Source: an uncultured Rhodospirillales bacterium
GTDB lineage: Bacteria > Pseudomonadota > Alphaproteobacteria > Rhodospirillales > Casp-alpha2
Reading direction: 5' to 3'
DNA: 8,813 bases
Assembly: GCA_938074585.1 (NCBI GenBank)
Contig: CALJEW010000204.1
Location: 1 to 8,813 of the forward strand
A program made the translations under genes and the position numbers. Below, in pieces: positions 1 through 6,241 of this stretch. Under the pieces are notes generated by a model, which saw only the letters and a program-made list of their open reading frames with translations, ran no database searches and was not told where the DNA came from. How positions within the stretch are numbered: the stretch's first letter is position 1; the number at the start of each line of letters is the position of its first letter.

Positions 1-530
1 TTGGGCGTATCTTTTTATCGGAGTGGATTGCGCGGCGGACATGGATGACGACGGCAGTCGTAATTTTAACCATTGGGTTTATTTTTGCTGAAGGATTGGA
101 AGGCGGCATTGTTTTGGGGAATTTGTTCGCTCTTTTATCCGCCCTTTCCCTTTCAGCTGCTTTTGTCATCACGCGCCATGCTGAAGATATTGATATGACC
201 CCAGCCATGGCCGGGAGTGCATTAATTTCCGTTGTGATTTCTTTTATCGTTGCCAGTTCACTGAATATTCCATTGGAGTCGTTAATTATATTCGTCGTAC
301 TCGGGTTTTTTTTAACTTTGGCTTTTTCTCTTTTATTTATTGCACCACGTTACATCTCAGCCGCAGAAGTCAGCCTTTTGATGCCCATGGAAACCGTGTT
401 CGGAACAGCATTGGTTTGGTTCTATATTGGGGAAGAGCCATCAAATCGTACAATTACAGGTGGCGTTGTTATTATTGTTGTTTTATCGATCAACTCAGTT
501 ATTGGGATTCGACAAAACAGCCCAAACTAA
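1..530 (+). CDS. EamA/DMT-family membrane transporter, C-terminal part (left-truncated)
   Basis: The frame is open from base 3 to the TAA at 528-530, so the gene begins left of the window and the ATG at 45 is internal. The start of the visible part reads FLSEWIARRTWM, which resembles the short charged stretch before the last helices of EamA (drug/metabolite transporter) proteins. After it come about five hydrophobic segments, a Gly/Ala/Ser-rich pattern, and near the end PMETVFGTALVWFYIGEEP, very like the 'P(V)xAxLLGxLxLGE' signature of the second EamA repeat. Family knowledge places it in the inner membrane as a small-molecule exporter or permease; the substrate cannot be read from sequence. 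Its stop codon overlaps the stop of folA on the other strand (shared bases 527-530), leaving no room for a terminator between them. Confidence 0.85.
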   Translation, partial: GRIFLSEWIARRTWMTTAVVILTIGFIFAEGLEGGIVLGNLFALLSALSLSAAFVITRHAEDIDMTPAMAGSALISVVISFIVASSLNIPLESLIIFVVLGFFLTLAFSLLFIAPRYISAAEVSLLMPMETVFGTALVWFYIGEEPSNRTITGGVVIIVVLSINSVIGIRQNSPN

Positions 531-1033
531 CCAACACGATCCAAAACAACAAAACTATATGCGGGACCATCCGGTGTTTCAGGGCCCCGTGCATCACGCT
601 CAATTTCCTGCCAATCACTGGCATGAATTTCAGGAAAATAGGCATCCCCGGCGCACGCTATATGAATTTCAGTTAGGTATAACCGCTCTGCTTGGGCTAA
701 TGCCAAAGCATAGATTTGCGCTCCCCCAATAACAAACACCTCTTCTTTACCTTGGCTGCCTGCAACGCTGGATGCTTTTTCAATAGCACTTTCAAAATCA
801 TAAGCAACCTCAATACCCTCAGCGTAATAATCGATGTCACGGGTAATGATGATATTTGTCCGACCCGGTAACGCCCGACCAATCGAATCGAAAGTTTTAC
901 GGCCCATTATGATCGGAGCGCCCATGGTCACACGCTTAAAATATTTTAAATCTTCCGATAAATGCCACGGCATAACACCGTCCAGACCGATAACCCGGTT
1001 TTCCGTCAGAGCAACAATTAAAGAAATCCGCAT
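527..1033 (-). CDS. folA: Dihydrofolate reductase
   Basis: This enzyme reduces 7,8-dihydrofolate to tetrahydrofolate with NADPH in the cytoplasm, recycling the dihydrofolate made by thymidylate synthase. At 168 residues it is close to the 159 of E. coli FolA. Visible signatures are RVIG (13-16), MPW (21-23), the catalytic acid D28 in SEDLKYFK, the NADPH-binding block IIMGRKTFDSIGR (41-53), R58 in LPGR (the folate glutamate-binding Arg position), the second nucleotide loop VIGGAQIY (101-108) and YLTEI (119-123). I chose the ATG at 1033 rather than the in-frame TTG at 1036, because MRISLIVAL matches the usual N-terminus. The A of this ATG is also the last base of the thyA TGA (TGATG), and no Shine-Dalgarno is visible, so translation is probably coupled to thyA. 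Confidence 0.96.
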   Translation of the reverse strand: MRISLIVALTENRVIGLDGVMPWHLSEDLKYFKRVTMGAPIIMGRKTFDSIGRALPGRTNIIITRDIDYYAEGIEVAYDFESAIEKASSVAGSQGKEEVFVIGGAQIYALALAQAERLYLTEIHIACAGDAYFPEIHASDWQEIERDARGPETPDGPAYSFVVLDRVG

Positions 1034-1827
1034 CAAACGGCAATCGACGCTTTAATGTGAGCTTGGGCTTCATAACCAATCAGCTGAATATCGTCAAATT
1101 TGAAAGCGAAAATATCTTTAATATCAGGATTCAGCTTCATGGTTGGCAAGCCCATGGGTTCGCGTGAAATTTGTAAATCAGCTTGTTCAAAGTGGTTTGA
1201 ATACAAATGAGCGTCGCCTAACGCGTGAACGAAATCACCCGCTTCTAGCCCCGTCACCTGAGCTACCATCATAGTCAGCAAGGCATAGGATGCGATATTG
1301 AACGGAACGCCCAAAAAGATGTCGGCGCTGCGTTGGTATAAAAGGCACGATAATTTTCCATCCGCCACATAGAACTGAAACAAACAATGACATGGTGGTA
1401 AAGCCATTTGGTTTACTTCGCTAACGTTCCAAGCACAAACAATATGGCGGCGAGAATTTGGATTATTTTTAATTTGGTCAATCAAATCGGCAATTTGATC
1501 AATCTTTCCGCCGTCAGGTTTTGGCCATGAACGCCATTGATGCCCATAAACGGGGCCCAATTCACCAGCTTCATCGGCCCACGCGTCCCATATGCGTACA
1601 CCATTTTCGTTTAAATATTTAATATTGGTGTCGCCCGCTAAAAACCAAAGTAGTTCATGAACAATCGATTTCAAATGCAGTTTTTTTGTTGTCATAACAG
1701 GGAAACCTGCGCTCAAATCAAACCGCATTTGATGGCCAAAGACGCTTTGCGTACCGGTTCCTGTACGATCACCCCGCATAACACCGTTTGTACGCACATG
1801 TCTGATAAGATCTAAATATTGTTGCAT
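1033..1827 (-). CDS. thyA: Thymidylate synthase
   Basis: ThyA methylates dUMP to dTMP using methylene-tetrahydrofolate and releases dihydrofolate for FolA. Starting at the ATG at 1827, the protein has 264 residues, the same as E. coli ThyA, and aligns residue for residue. R21 sits in DRTGTGT, the nucleophile C146 in LPPCHCLFQ, the phosphate-binding region in QRSADIFLG (D169), N177 in PFNIASY, and H207/Y209 in HLYSNH. An in-frame ATG at 1860 would add 11 residues ([11 protein letters not shown]) absent from E. coli ThyA. I prefer 1827 because it matches the family N-terminus MxQYLxL and has a GGAAAG-type Shine-Dalgarno about 7 nt upstream. An AGG lies before 1860, so the longer form cannot be excluded. 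The gene is the first of a thyA-folA pair. Confidence 0.97.
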   Translation of the reverse strand: MQQYLDLIRHVRTNGVMRGDRTGTGTQSVFGHQMRFDLSAGFPVMTTKKLHLKSIVHELLWFLAGDTNIKYLNENGVRIWDAWADEAGELGPVYGHQWRSWPKPDGGKIDQIADLIDQIKNNPNSRRHIVCAWNVSEVNQMALPPCHCLFQFYVADGKLSCLLYQRSADIFLGVPFNIASYALLTMMVAQVTGLEAGDFVHALGDAHLYSNHFEQADLQISREPMGLPTMKLNPDIKDIFAFKFDDIQLIGYEAQAHIKASIAV

Positions 1828-1891
1828 TGCATGCTTTCCGCTTAAAATTAATTGTCTCATTCTAACCTGCTAGGGCGGCAGAGCAAACGTA

Positions 1892-1903
1892 AAGCGATCG
1901 CTT
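1892..1903. repeat. 12-bp perfect palindrome between thyA and ssrA
   Basis: AAGCGATCGCTT reads the same on both strands. It lies immediately downstream of the proposed thyA -10 hexamer, over the expected thyA transcription start. Position and symmetry would suit a dimeric regulator's operator, but one occurrence proves nothing. The core GCGATCGC could also be chance. Confidence 0.4.
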
Positions 1904-1933
1904 ATTGTAGTATTCTGACATTGTAATTTCCAA
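1904..1933 (-). promoter_or_regulatory. Candidate thyA-folA promoter
   Basis: On the minus strand TTGGAA (1933-1928, 4 of 6 to TTGACA) is followed after 18 nt by TACAAT (1909-1904, 5 of 6 to TATAAT). The start would fall near 1897, giving a leader of about 70 nt to the preferred ATG at 1827. The -35 overlaps the proposed rightward ssrA promoter. The call rests on motif match only. Confidence 0.4.
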
Positions 1934-1949
1934 CCGTACCATCCATATT
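1921..1949 (+). promoter_or_regulatory. Candidate ssrA promoter
   Basis: TTGTAA (1921-1926, 4 of 6 to TTGACA) is followed after a 17-nt spacer by CATATT (1944-1949, 4 of 6 to TATAAT). Transcription would start near 1956, just at a hairpin (1956-1971, GTAGGG/CCCTGC with loop CTTG) ahead of the tmRNA acceptor piece. A promoter must lie in this interval because ssrA is divergent from thyA, but these exact hexamers are weak matches. Confidence 0.35.
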
Positions 1950-1955
1950 AGGGCT

Positions 1956-2037
1956 GTAGGGCTTGCCCTGCTATGGCGATAAACGCTTATCGGAATAAGC
2001 GTTACGGACCCGGGGGCGGTACCCGGCGCCTCCACCA
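1956..2037 (+). ncRNA. ssrA: tmRNA acceptor piece (T arm and CCA end)
   Basis: From the 3' end: ACCA (2034-2037), the acceptor strand CGCCTCC (2027-2033), then a T-arm hairpin CCGGG (2010-2014) / CCCGG (2022-2026) with the 7-nt loop GGCGGTA. This loop does not match the usual tRNA T-loop TTCRANY. Upstream is a perfect 9-bp hairpin, AACGCTTAT (1982-1990) / ATAAGCGTT (1995-2003) with loop CGGA, and a shorter competing one (1977-1992). CCA is encoded in the DNA. The 5' end is set at the predicted transcription start and is uncertain; a 5' leader may be removed. Confidence 0.85.
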
Positions 2038-2079
2038 ATTTCCCTTCCATTCTTTGTTTTTAGGATGGCCGGGCGCTTT
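2038..2079 (+). other. ssrA: tmRNA intervening spacer removed during maturation
   Basis: These 42 nt separate the encoded CCA end of the acceptor piece from G1 of the coding piece. In permuted tmRNAs this segment joins the two ends of the acceptor stem as a loop in the precursor and is excised, presumably by tRNA-type processing (RNase P at the coding-piece 5' end, 3' trimming to CCA). It contains a pyrimidine-rich run (ATTTCCCTTCCATTC) and no reading frame of note. Confidence 0.75.
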
Positions 2080-2290
2080 GGGGGCGAAATAGGATCGACG
2101 TGCGTAGTAAAGGTTAAGTTTTCGCTCGGTGTGGTTCCGCCGTTACCGGACCAAACTTAGTAGTTGCAAATGACAACTATGCTGAGGCTCGTCTCGCTGC
2201 GTAATGCAGTCAGATGAACCACTTCGAAGCCCTTGCGGTTTGCACCGTTAAGGCGGGGTTCGGGGGTGCCTGGCAACAGAAACCCCCACT
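2080..2290 (+). ncRNA. ssrA: tmRNA coding piece (5' acceptor strand, pseudoknot, tag frame)
   Basis: It begins with the acceptor strand GGGGGCG (2080-2086). A helix before the tag pairs TGG plus TCCG (2132-2139, one bulged T) with CGGACCA (2147-2153) around a 7-nt loop, in the place expected for pseudoknot PK1. After the tag stop a hairpin pairs CCTT/AAGG (2231-2234 with 2250-2253) and CGGT/ACCG (2236-2239 with 2244-2247). The last helix pairs GGGGGT (2262-2267) with ACCCCC (2282-2287) and carries TGGCAACAGAA in its loop, which I recall as conserved in alphaproteobacterial tmRNAs. No T-run follows, so I do not call a rho-independent terminator. Confidence 0.88.
2166..2204 (+). other. ssrA: tmRNA proteolysis-tag reading frame
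   Basis: The resume codon GCA at 2166 opens a 12-codon frame A-N-D-N-Y-A-E-A-R-L-A-A ending at TAA (2202-2204). With the alanine brought by the RNA itself, the added tail is AANDNYAEARLAA. The AND(N/E)Y part resembles the SspB-binding segment of the E. coli tag (AANDENYALAA), and LAA is the ClpX recognition end. The preceding TAGTT corresponds to the conserved positions that set the frame in other tmRNAs. No start codon is used: the ribosome switches here from a stalled message. Confidence 0.95.
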
Positions 2291-2370
2291 TTCATAAAAA
2301 TATTCATAAATTCATTGATATTATAGGATCGTTGCTGGAGTCCACGGCTCAATCAGAGTAAAAGTAATAT
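2289..2370 (+). promoter_or_regulatory. AT-rich ssrA-sspB intergenic leader, possible sspB promoter
   Basis: About 80 nt separate the last tmRNA helix from the sspB ATG. The first half is very AT-rich and contains TATTAT (2319-2324, 5 of 6 to a -10 box), but no convincing -35 lies 16-18 nt upstream. A start near 2331 would give a leader of about 40 nt. sspB could also be transcribed by read-through from ssrA. The Shine-Dalgarno before ATG 2371 is weak (AGAGTAAAAG, purine-rich only). Confidence 0.25.
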
Positions 2371-2871
2371 ATGGAATATGATACAGACCCACTTCGCTAC
2401 GACGTTTGGATTGAGGATGCGCTTCGCACCGTAATTAAACGCACTATGAGCTATGTCTCAGAAAATGGCCTTCCCGGCGAGCATCATTTTTATATTACCT
2501 TCCGCACAACCGACGACAAAGTCATAATGCCTGATTATCTGCGTGCCGATCATCCAGAAGAAATGACCATTGTATTACAATACCAATATGATTCGTTGGA
2601 TGTTGACGATGATGCCATATATGCAACGCTGCGGTTCAACGGCAAACCAGAAACAATGGTTATTCCCTTATCATCAATCGTCTCTTTTGCAGATCCATCT
2701 GTAAATTTTGGCCTTCAGCTTAAAGTAGCCAATCTGGATGATGACGCCGACGACTTAGATCCCGATGAAGCGCAAGATTTAGATGCGGATCAACCAGCAG
2801 AAGATACAAAAAAAGATGGGGAGAAAACGACAGGCGAAGTCATTACCCTCGACGCATTTCGTAAAAAATAA
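2371..2871 (+). CDS. sspB: SspB-alpha, ClpXP adaptor for tmRNA-tagged proteins
   Basis: SspB tethers ssrA-tagged substrates to the ClpXP protease in the cytoplasm. The N-terminal domain (about 8-120) carries features I recognise from alphaproteobacterial Ssp[15 protein letters not shown] (9-22), [14 protein letters not shown] (33-46), [18 protein letters not shown] (53-70) and the closing [13 protein letters not shown] (106-118). Residues 121-150 are a flexible, strongly acidic linker ([11 protein letters not shown] and similar). The last residues [11 protein letters not shown] match the conserved C-terminal tail of this family, presumed to be the ClpX-binding peptide by analogy with E. coli SspB. 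The product has 166 residues. The gene sits directly downstream of ssrA, whose tag it should recognise, and 68 nt upstream of fumarase. The ATG at 2371 matches the usual N-terminus despite its weak ribosome site. Confidence 0.93.
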   Translation: MEYDTDPLRYDVWIEDALRTVIKRTMSYVSENGLPGEHHFYITFRTTDDKVIMPDYLRADHPEEMTIVLQYQYDSLDVDDDAIYATLRFNGKPETMVIPLSSIVSFADPSVNFGLQLKVANLDDDADDLDPDEAQDLDADQPAEDTKKDGEKTTGEVITLDAFRKK

Positions 2872-2924
2872 ATGCCGCCTCAGGGCAAACATCATCTGTC
2901 CTTGAAACGCCTACATACAGACCT

Positions 2925-2931
2925 AGAAGGA
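2925..2931 (+). promoter_or_regulatory. Strong ribosome binding site for fumarase
   Basis: AGAAGGA lies 8 nt before the ATG at 2940. It is one of the two clear Shine-Dalgarno sites in this operon. The 68-nt gap from sspB has no good promoter or terminator by eye. Confidence 0.7.
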
Positions 2932-2939
2932 TAAATCAA

Positions 2940-4556
2940 ATGAGCAATTTTGTGCATCACACTATGTTTCCAATGGGTGAAGACCTAACACCGTACCGGA
3001 AACTAACGAGTGATTATGTGTCTGAGGCAAAATTTGAAGGACAAAAAATCCTTAAAATTGACCCACGTGCAATTACAGAACTGACTTTCGAAGCGTTTAA
3101 AGATGTCTCGCATTTATTAAGACCTGCGCATTTAATGCAACTCACAAAAATTTTGGACGATCCCGAAGCATCTGATAATGACCGCTTTGTGGCCCTTGAT
3201 CTTTTAAAAAATGCAAACATCGCATCCGGCGGCGTTTTACCAATGTGCCAAGACACAGGCACAGCGATCGTTATGGGTAAAAAAGGTCAAAACGTTTGGA
3301 CCGGCAGCAGCGATGAAGCCGCTGTTTCAGAAGGCGTTGAAAAAACTTATCTTGAAACCAATTTGCGGTATTCACAAGTTGCACCGCTTGATTTGTTTTC
3401 AGAAAAAAATACCGGAAACAACTTACCAGCTCAAATAGAACTTTATGCCGATGAAGGCTATGCCTACAAATTTTTATTCATTGCTAAAGGCGGCGGATCT
3501 GCCAATAAAACCTTCTTATTCCAAGAAACCAAAGCCCTTTTGAACGAAGAACGAATGCTGGCCTTTGTCGATGAAAAATTACGCACCTTGGGAACTGCGG
3601 CATGCCCGCCCTATCATTTATCCTTTGTCATTGGCGGTACCTCAGCTGAGTACAATTTAAAAACTGTGAAGCTTGCCAGTTGCCATTATTTAGATGAATT
3701 GCAAACGTCGGGCAATGAACATGGTCAGGCGTACCGAGATTTGGAATGGGAACAGCGGATATTAAAGATGTCTCAGGATTTAGGCATTGGCGCTCAATTT
3801 GGTGGTAAATACTTCTGCCACGATGTGCGCGTCATCCGCCTGCCCCGCCATGGCGCATCTTGCCCGGTTGGCATTGGTGTATCGTGTTCAGCCGACCGTC
3901 AGGTTAAAGGCAAAATCACTAAAGACGGCGTATTTTTAGAACAACTCGAAACTAACCCCGCAAAGTATCTTCCCGAAGTGACCACCGAGCACTTGGAAGA
4001 AGACGTTGTTCAGATTAATTTAAATCAACCGATGGCAGATCAGTTGGCTGCATTGAGTAAGCACCCGGTTAAAACCCGCGTGTCTTTAACGGGCTCTTTA
4101 ATCGTTGCCCGCGATATTGCCCATGCAAAACTAAAAGATCGTATCGATGCGGGTGAAAGCTTGCCACAATACTTTAAAGATCACCCTGTGTATTATGCGG
4201 GTCCGGCAAAAACGCCAAAAGGTCATGAATCTGGAGCGTTTGGCCCAACGACTGCGGGACGTATGGATTCATACGTCGAATTATTCCAACAGCATGGCGG
4301 TTCCATGATTATGTTGGCAAAAGGTAACCGATCGAAAGCAGTTACCGATGCCTGTAAAAACAACGGTGGGTTCTATTTAGGGTCCATCGGCGGCTCGGCG
4401 GCTGGGCTTGCCTTAAATTGCATTAAAAAAGTTGAAACCATCGAATATCCAGAATTAGGCATGGAAGCGATCTGGAAAATCGAAGTTGAAAACTTCCCGG
4501 CGTTCATCATTGTCGATGACAAAGGTAATGACTTCTTTGCTGAATTCATGAAATAA
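2940..4556 (+). CDS. fumA: Fumarate hydratase, class I (4Fe-4S, single chain)
   Basis: The enzyme interconverts fumarate and L-malate in the TCA cycle. The protein has 538 residues, close to the 548 of E. coli FumA, with N- and C-terminal domains fused as in FumA/FumB. Three cysteines expected to hold the oxygen-sensitive 4Fe-4S cluster are visible: C103 (LPMCQDTGT), C222 (AACPPYH) and C316 (GVSCSADR), each two positions before the E. coli equivalents I recall (105, 224, 318). Other family blocks are GGGSANK (184-190), HGASCPVG (304-311), [53 protein letters not shown] and the closing [12 protein letters not shown]. The start is fixed by AGAAGGA upstream. fumA and fumB cannot be told apart by sequence; the symbol denotes the class. 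The next gene starts 9 nt after the stop. Confidence 0.95.
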   Translation: MSNFVHHTMFPMGEDLTPYRKLTSDYVSEAKFEGQKILKIDPRAITELTFEAFKDVSHLLRPAHLMQLTKILDDPEASDNDRFVALDLLKNANIASGGVLPMCQDTGTAIVMGKKGQNVWTGSSDEAAVSEGVEKTYLETNLRYSQVAPLDLFSEKNTGNNLPAQIELYADEGYAYKFLFIAKGGGSANKTFLFQETKALLNEERMLAFVDEKLRTLGTAACPPYHLSFVIGGTSAEYNLKTVKLASCHYLDELQTSGNEHGQAYRDLEWEQRILKMSQDLGIGAQFGGKYFCHDVRVIRLPRHGASCPVGIGVSCSADRQVKGKITKDGVFLEQLETNPAKYLPEVTTEHLEEDVVQINLNQPMADQLAALSKHPVKTRVSLTGSLIVARDIAHAKLKDRIDAGESLPQYFKDHPVYYAGPAKTPKGHESGAFGPTTAGRMDSYVELFQQHGGSMIMLAKGNRSKAVTDACKNNGGFYLGSIGGSAAGLALNCIKKVETIEYPELGMEAIWKIEVENFPAFIIVDDKGNDFFAEFMK

Positions 4557-4565
4557 GAAAACATT

Positions 4566-5606
4566 ATGACAAACGGCCTAGGCAAATTCGATAAGTTCCC
4601 GCGTGCGGAACTCGCAATGGTTCCAACCCCTATGGAAGCGATGCCTAATTTGTCGAATTTTTTAGATGGGCCAAATTTATTTGTGAAGCGCGACGACTTA
4701 ACTGGCTTGGCTATGGGGGGAAATAAAGCACGGCAAATCGAGTTTTATTTTGGTGAAGCCATCGCGCAAAAGGCTGATGTCATCCTAATCACCGGGGCGA
4801 TACAATCCAACTTCATCAGATCAGCCGCAGCGGCAACGGCAAAACTGGGAATGGATTGCCACGTTCAATTGGAAGAGCGTGTCCCCAATGTTGATCAAAC
4901 CTACCGGGCATCCGGTAATGTTTTATTAGATAAGCTGTTTGGGGCAACCATTTATAGCTACCCCGATGGTGAAGACGAAGCGGGTGCGGATCGCAATATC
5001 AATGAAATTGCAGATGGCCTAAAAAAGCAGGGGAAAACACCTTATATCATTCCCCTCTCGCCGGGCCATGCTCCACTCGGCGCAATGGGTTATATTGTTG
5101 CAGCTCAGGAAATTTTAGAACAATTGAAACAATCTGGGCAACAAATTGATGAAATTGTTGTGGCATCTGGAAGCACGTCAACCCATGCAGGTCTGCTTTA
5201 TGGCCTTCGAGCTTTGGGAAGCCAACTACGCATTGCTGGTATTTGTGTACGCCGAAACAAAGAACAGCAAGCCCCAAGAGTATTAGCCCGCTGCACTGAG
5301 TTAAGTAAACTCTTAGGCACAACTGAATATATTACAGCAGACGACATCATTTTAAATGACGTTCCTTTGGCACCCGGCTACGGTCAATTAAATCCCCTAA
5401 CTATTGAAGCTATTAAATTAGCAGCCAGCACAGAAGGCCTACTTCTAGATCCTGTGTACACAGGAAAAGTAATGGCAGGAATGATTGATCGAGTGCGGGG
5501 AAGTGTTTACGCCAAGAATGCAAATGTTTTATTTTTACATACCGGCGGACAACCTGCCTTATTCGCGTACGAGCCTGAATTAACAACAGCACTAGACGCG
5601 ACTTAA
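4566..5606 (+). CDS. PLP-dependent enzyme, D-cysteine desulfhydrase/ACC deaminase family
   Basis: This is a fold-type II PLP enzyme of 346 residues. The closest group I recognise is D-cysteine desulfhydrase (DcyD: D-cysteine to pyruvate, sulfide and ammonia), related to ACC deaminase and L-cysteate sulfo-lyase. Visible motifs: FPRAEL and PTPMEAMP near the N-terminus, FVKRDDLTGLAMGGNK with PLP lysine K54, GAIQSN (catalytic Ser81-Asn82), the phosphate-binding loop ASGSTSTHAG (200-209), APGYG (Y272), LLLDPVYTGK (Y298) and HTGGQPALFAY (325-335). Two departures matter: QSN is followed by Phe83 where the DcyD sequences I recall have His, and SPGHAPLGAMGY replaces the usual GGSNALGALGY. The substrate may therefore differ, so I give no gene symbol. 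There is no clear Shine-Dalgarno; the gene starts 9 nt after fumarase and its TAA overlaps the next ATG. Confidence 0.85.
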   Translation: MTNGLGKFDKFPRAELAMVPTPMEAMPNLSNFLDGPNLFVKRDDLTGLAMGGNKARQIEFYFGEAIAQKADVILITGAIQSNFIRSAAAATAKLGMDCHVQLEERVPNVDQTYRASGNVLLDKLFGATIYSYPDGEDEAGADRNINEIADGLKKQGKTPYIIPLSPGHAPLGAMGYIVAAQEILEQLKQSGQQIDEIVVASGSTSTHAGLLYGLRALGSQLRIAGICVRRNKEQQAPRVLARCTELSKLLGTTEYITADDIILNDVPLAPGYGQLNPLTIEAIKLAASTEGLLLDPVYTGKVMAGMIDRVRGSVYAKNANVLFLHTGGQPALFAYEPELTTALDAT

Positions 5607-6241
5607 TGAGCTTACCAGACTTTCTTCTCAACGGTCCAAAGTCTTCAACAACAACCGTTGCATTAGCCCACGGTGCGAGTGCGCCTATGAATAGCTTATA
5701 CATGCAAGCTTTTGCAGAAGGCTTAGCGTATCGTGGTTTTCAAGTTGCACGATTTGAATTTCCATACATGCACGAGCGGTGCCAAACAGGTATTAAGAAA
5801 CCACCTAATCGTGCACCCATACTGCTCGAAACATGGGCAGCAGTTATTGATCATTTTAGGCCAGACAATTTGATTATTGGTGGAAAATCGATGGGGGGGC
5901 GCATCGCAAGCATGTCAGCCGCGGAGTACGAATTAAAAAACACGCCGGTCAAAGGTGTTGTTTGCCTAGGCTACCCTTTTCACCCAACGGGCAAACCAGA
6001 AAAATTAAGAACGGAACATCTGGTTTCACTAATAACACCAACTTTGATTTGTCAGGGCGAACGCGATACATTGGGAACTCTAGAAGATGTTAAATCATAT
6101 TCGTTATCCAAATCTATTCGCTATCATTGGTTAACAGATGGCGACCACGGTTTTAAACCACGTAAAAAATCTGGGGTGACGGAACAGCAAAATTGGGACA
6201 GCGCAATGGATGCCATTGCGACATTTGCAGGAGACTTATAA
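5606..6241 (+). CDS. Small alpha/beta hydrolase, KANL3/Tex30-like
   Basis: The product is a 211-residue cytoplasmic protein with no signal peptide. It shows an alpha/beta hydrolase core: a first strand ending in ALAHGAS (19-25, oxyanion region), the nucleophile elbow GGKSMGG (92-98) with Ser95, a likely acid D154 in CQGERDTLG, and a likely His181 in GDHGFKP. The sequence style (LAHGA, KSMGGR, CLGYPFHPTGKPE, PTLICQGERD) fits the bacterial relatives of KANL3/Tex30, a family of poorly known substrates. GYPFHPTGK may line the active site. The start codon shares its A with the TAA of the upstream PLP enzyme (TAATG) and no Shine-Dalgarno is visible, so it is probably made by re-initiation. Its own TAA overlaps the next start the same way. 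Esterase or thioesterase activity is possible but unproven. Confidence 0.8.
   Translation: MSLPDFLLNGPKSSTTTVALAHGASAPMNSLYMQAFAEGLAYRGFQVARFEFPYMHERCQTGIKKPPNRAPILLETWAAVIDHFRPDNLIIGGKSMGGRIASMSAAEYELKNTPVKGVVCLGYPFHPTGKPEKLRTEHLVSLITPTLICQGERDTLGTLEDVKSYSLSKSIRYHWLTDGDHGFKPRKKSGVTEQQNWDSAMDAIATFAGDL
6229..6234 (+). promoter_or_regulatory. Strong ribosome binding site for the VOC gene
   Basis: AGGAGA, inside the end of the hydrolase gene, lies 6 nt before ATG 6241 and 9 nt before ATG 6244. It rules out the long in-frame extension reaching back to 6193. Confidence 0.7.

Larger units (their letters stand above)
1956..2290 (+). ncRNA. ssrA: Circularly permuted two-piece tmRNA gene (alpha-tmRNA)
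   Basis: tmRNA acts as tRNA and mRNA to free ribosomes stalled on broken messages and tags the nascent protein for proteolysis. In alphaproteobacteria the gene is permuted: the 3' (CCA) part precedes the 5' part and the precursor is cut into two RNAs. That is the arrangement here. CGCCTCC-ACCA ends at 2037, and its pairing partner GGGGGCG begins 43 bases later at 2080. The seven base pairs include G3-U at the third pair, the alanyl-tRNA synthetase identity element. GGATCGACG (2092-2100) matches the conserved segment after the acceptor stem. The tag frame encodes ANDNYAEARLAA-stop. The outer boundaries (about 1956 and 2290) are estimates; the mature 5' end of the acceptor RNA and the 3' end of the coding RNA cannot be read from sequence. 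Confidence 0.95.

Noticed and set aside
416..732. Two plus-strand open frames over the transporter end and folA
   Set aside because: They are out-of-frame or antisense to two well-recognised genes and show no motifs of their own.
2005..2037. A lone tRNA 3' half ending in TCCACCA
   Set aside because: No D arm or anticodon arm precedes it. Its acceptor strand pairs with GGGGGCG at 2080, so it is the tmRNA acceptor piece.
1862..2050. A 62-codon minus-strand open frame between thyA and ssrA
   Set aside because: It is antisense to the tmRNA acceptor piece, its sequence reflects RNA stems, and it resembles no protein family I know.
2873..2887. TGCC...GGCA inverted repeat after sspB as a terminator
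   Set aside because: The stem is only 4 bp with a 7-nt loop and no T-run follows.
6193..6240. Longer N-terminus of the VOC protein
   Set aside because: The added residues overlap the hydrolase gene in another frame and are unlike the family, while AGGAGA sits just before ATG 6241.
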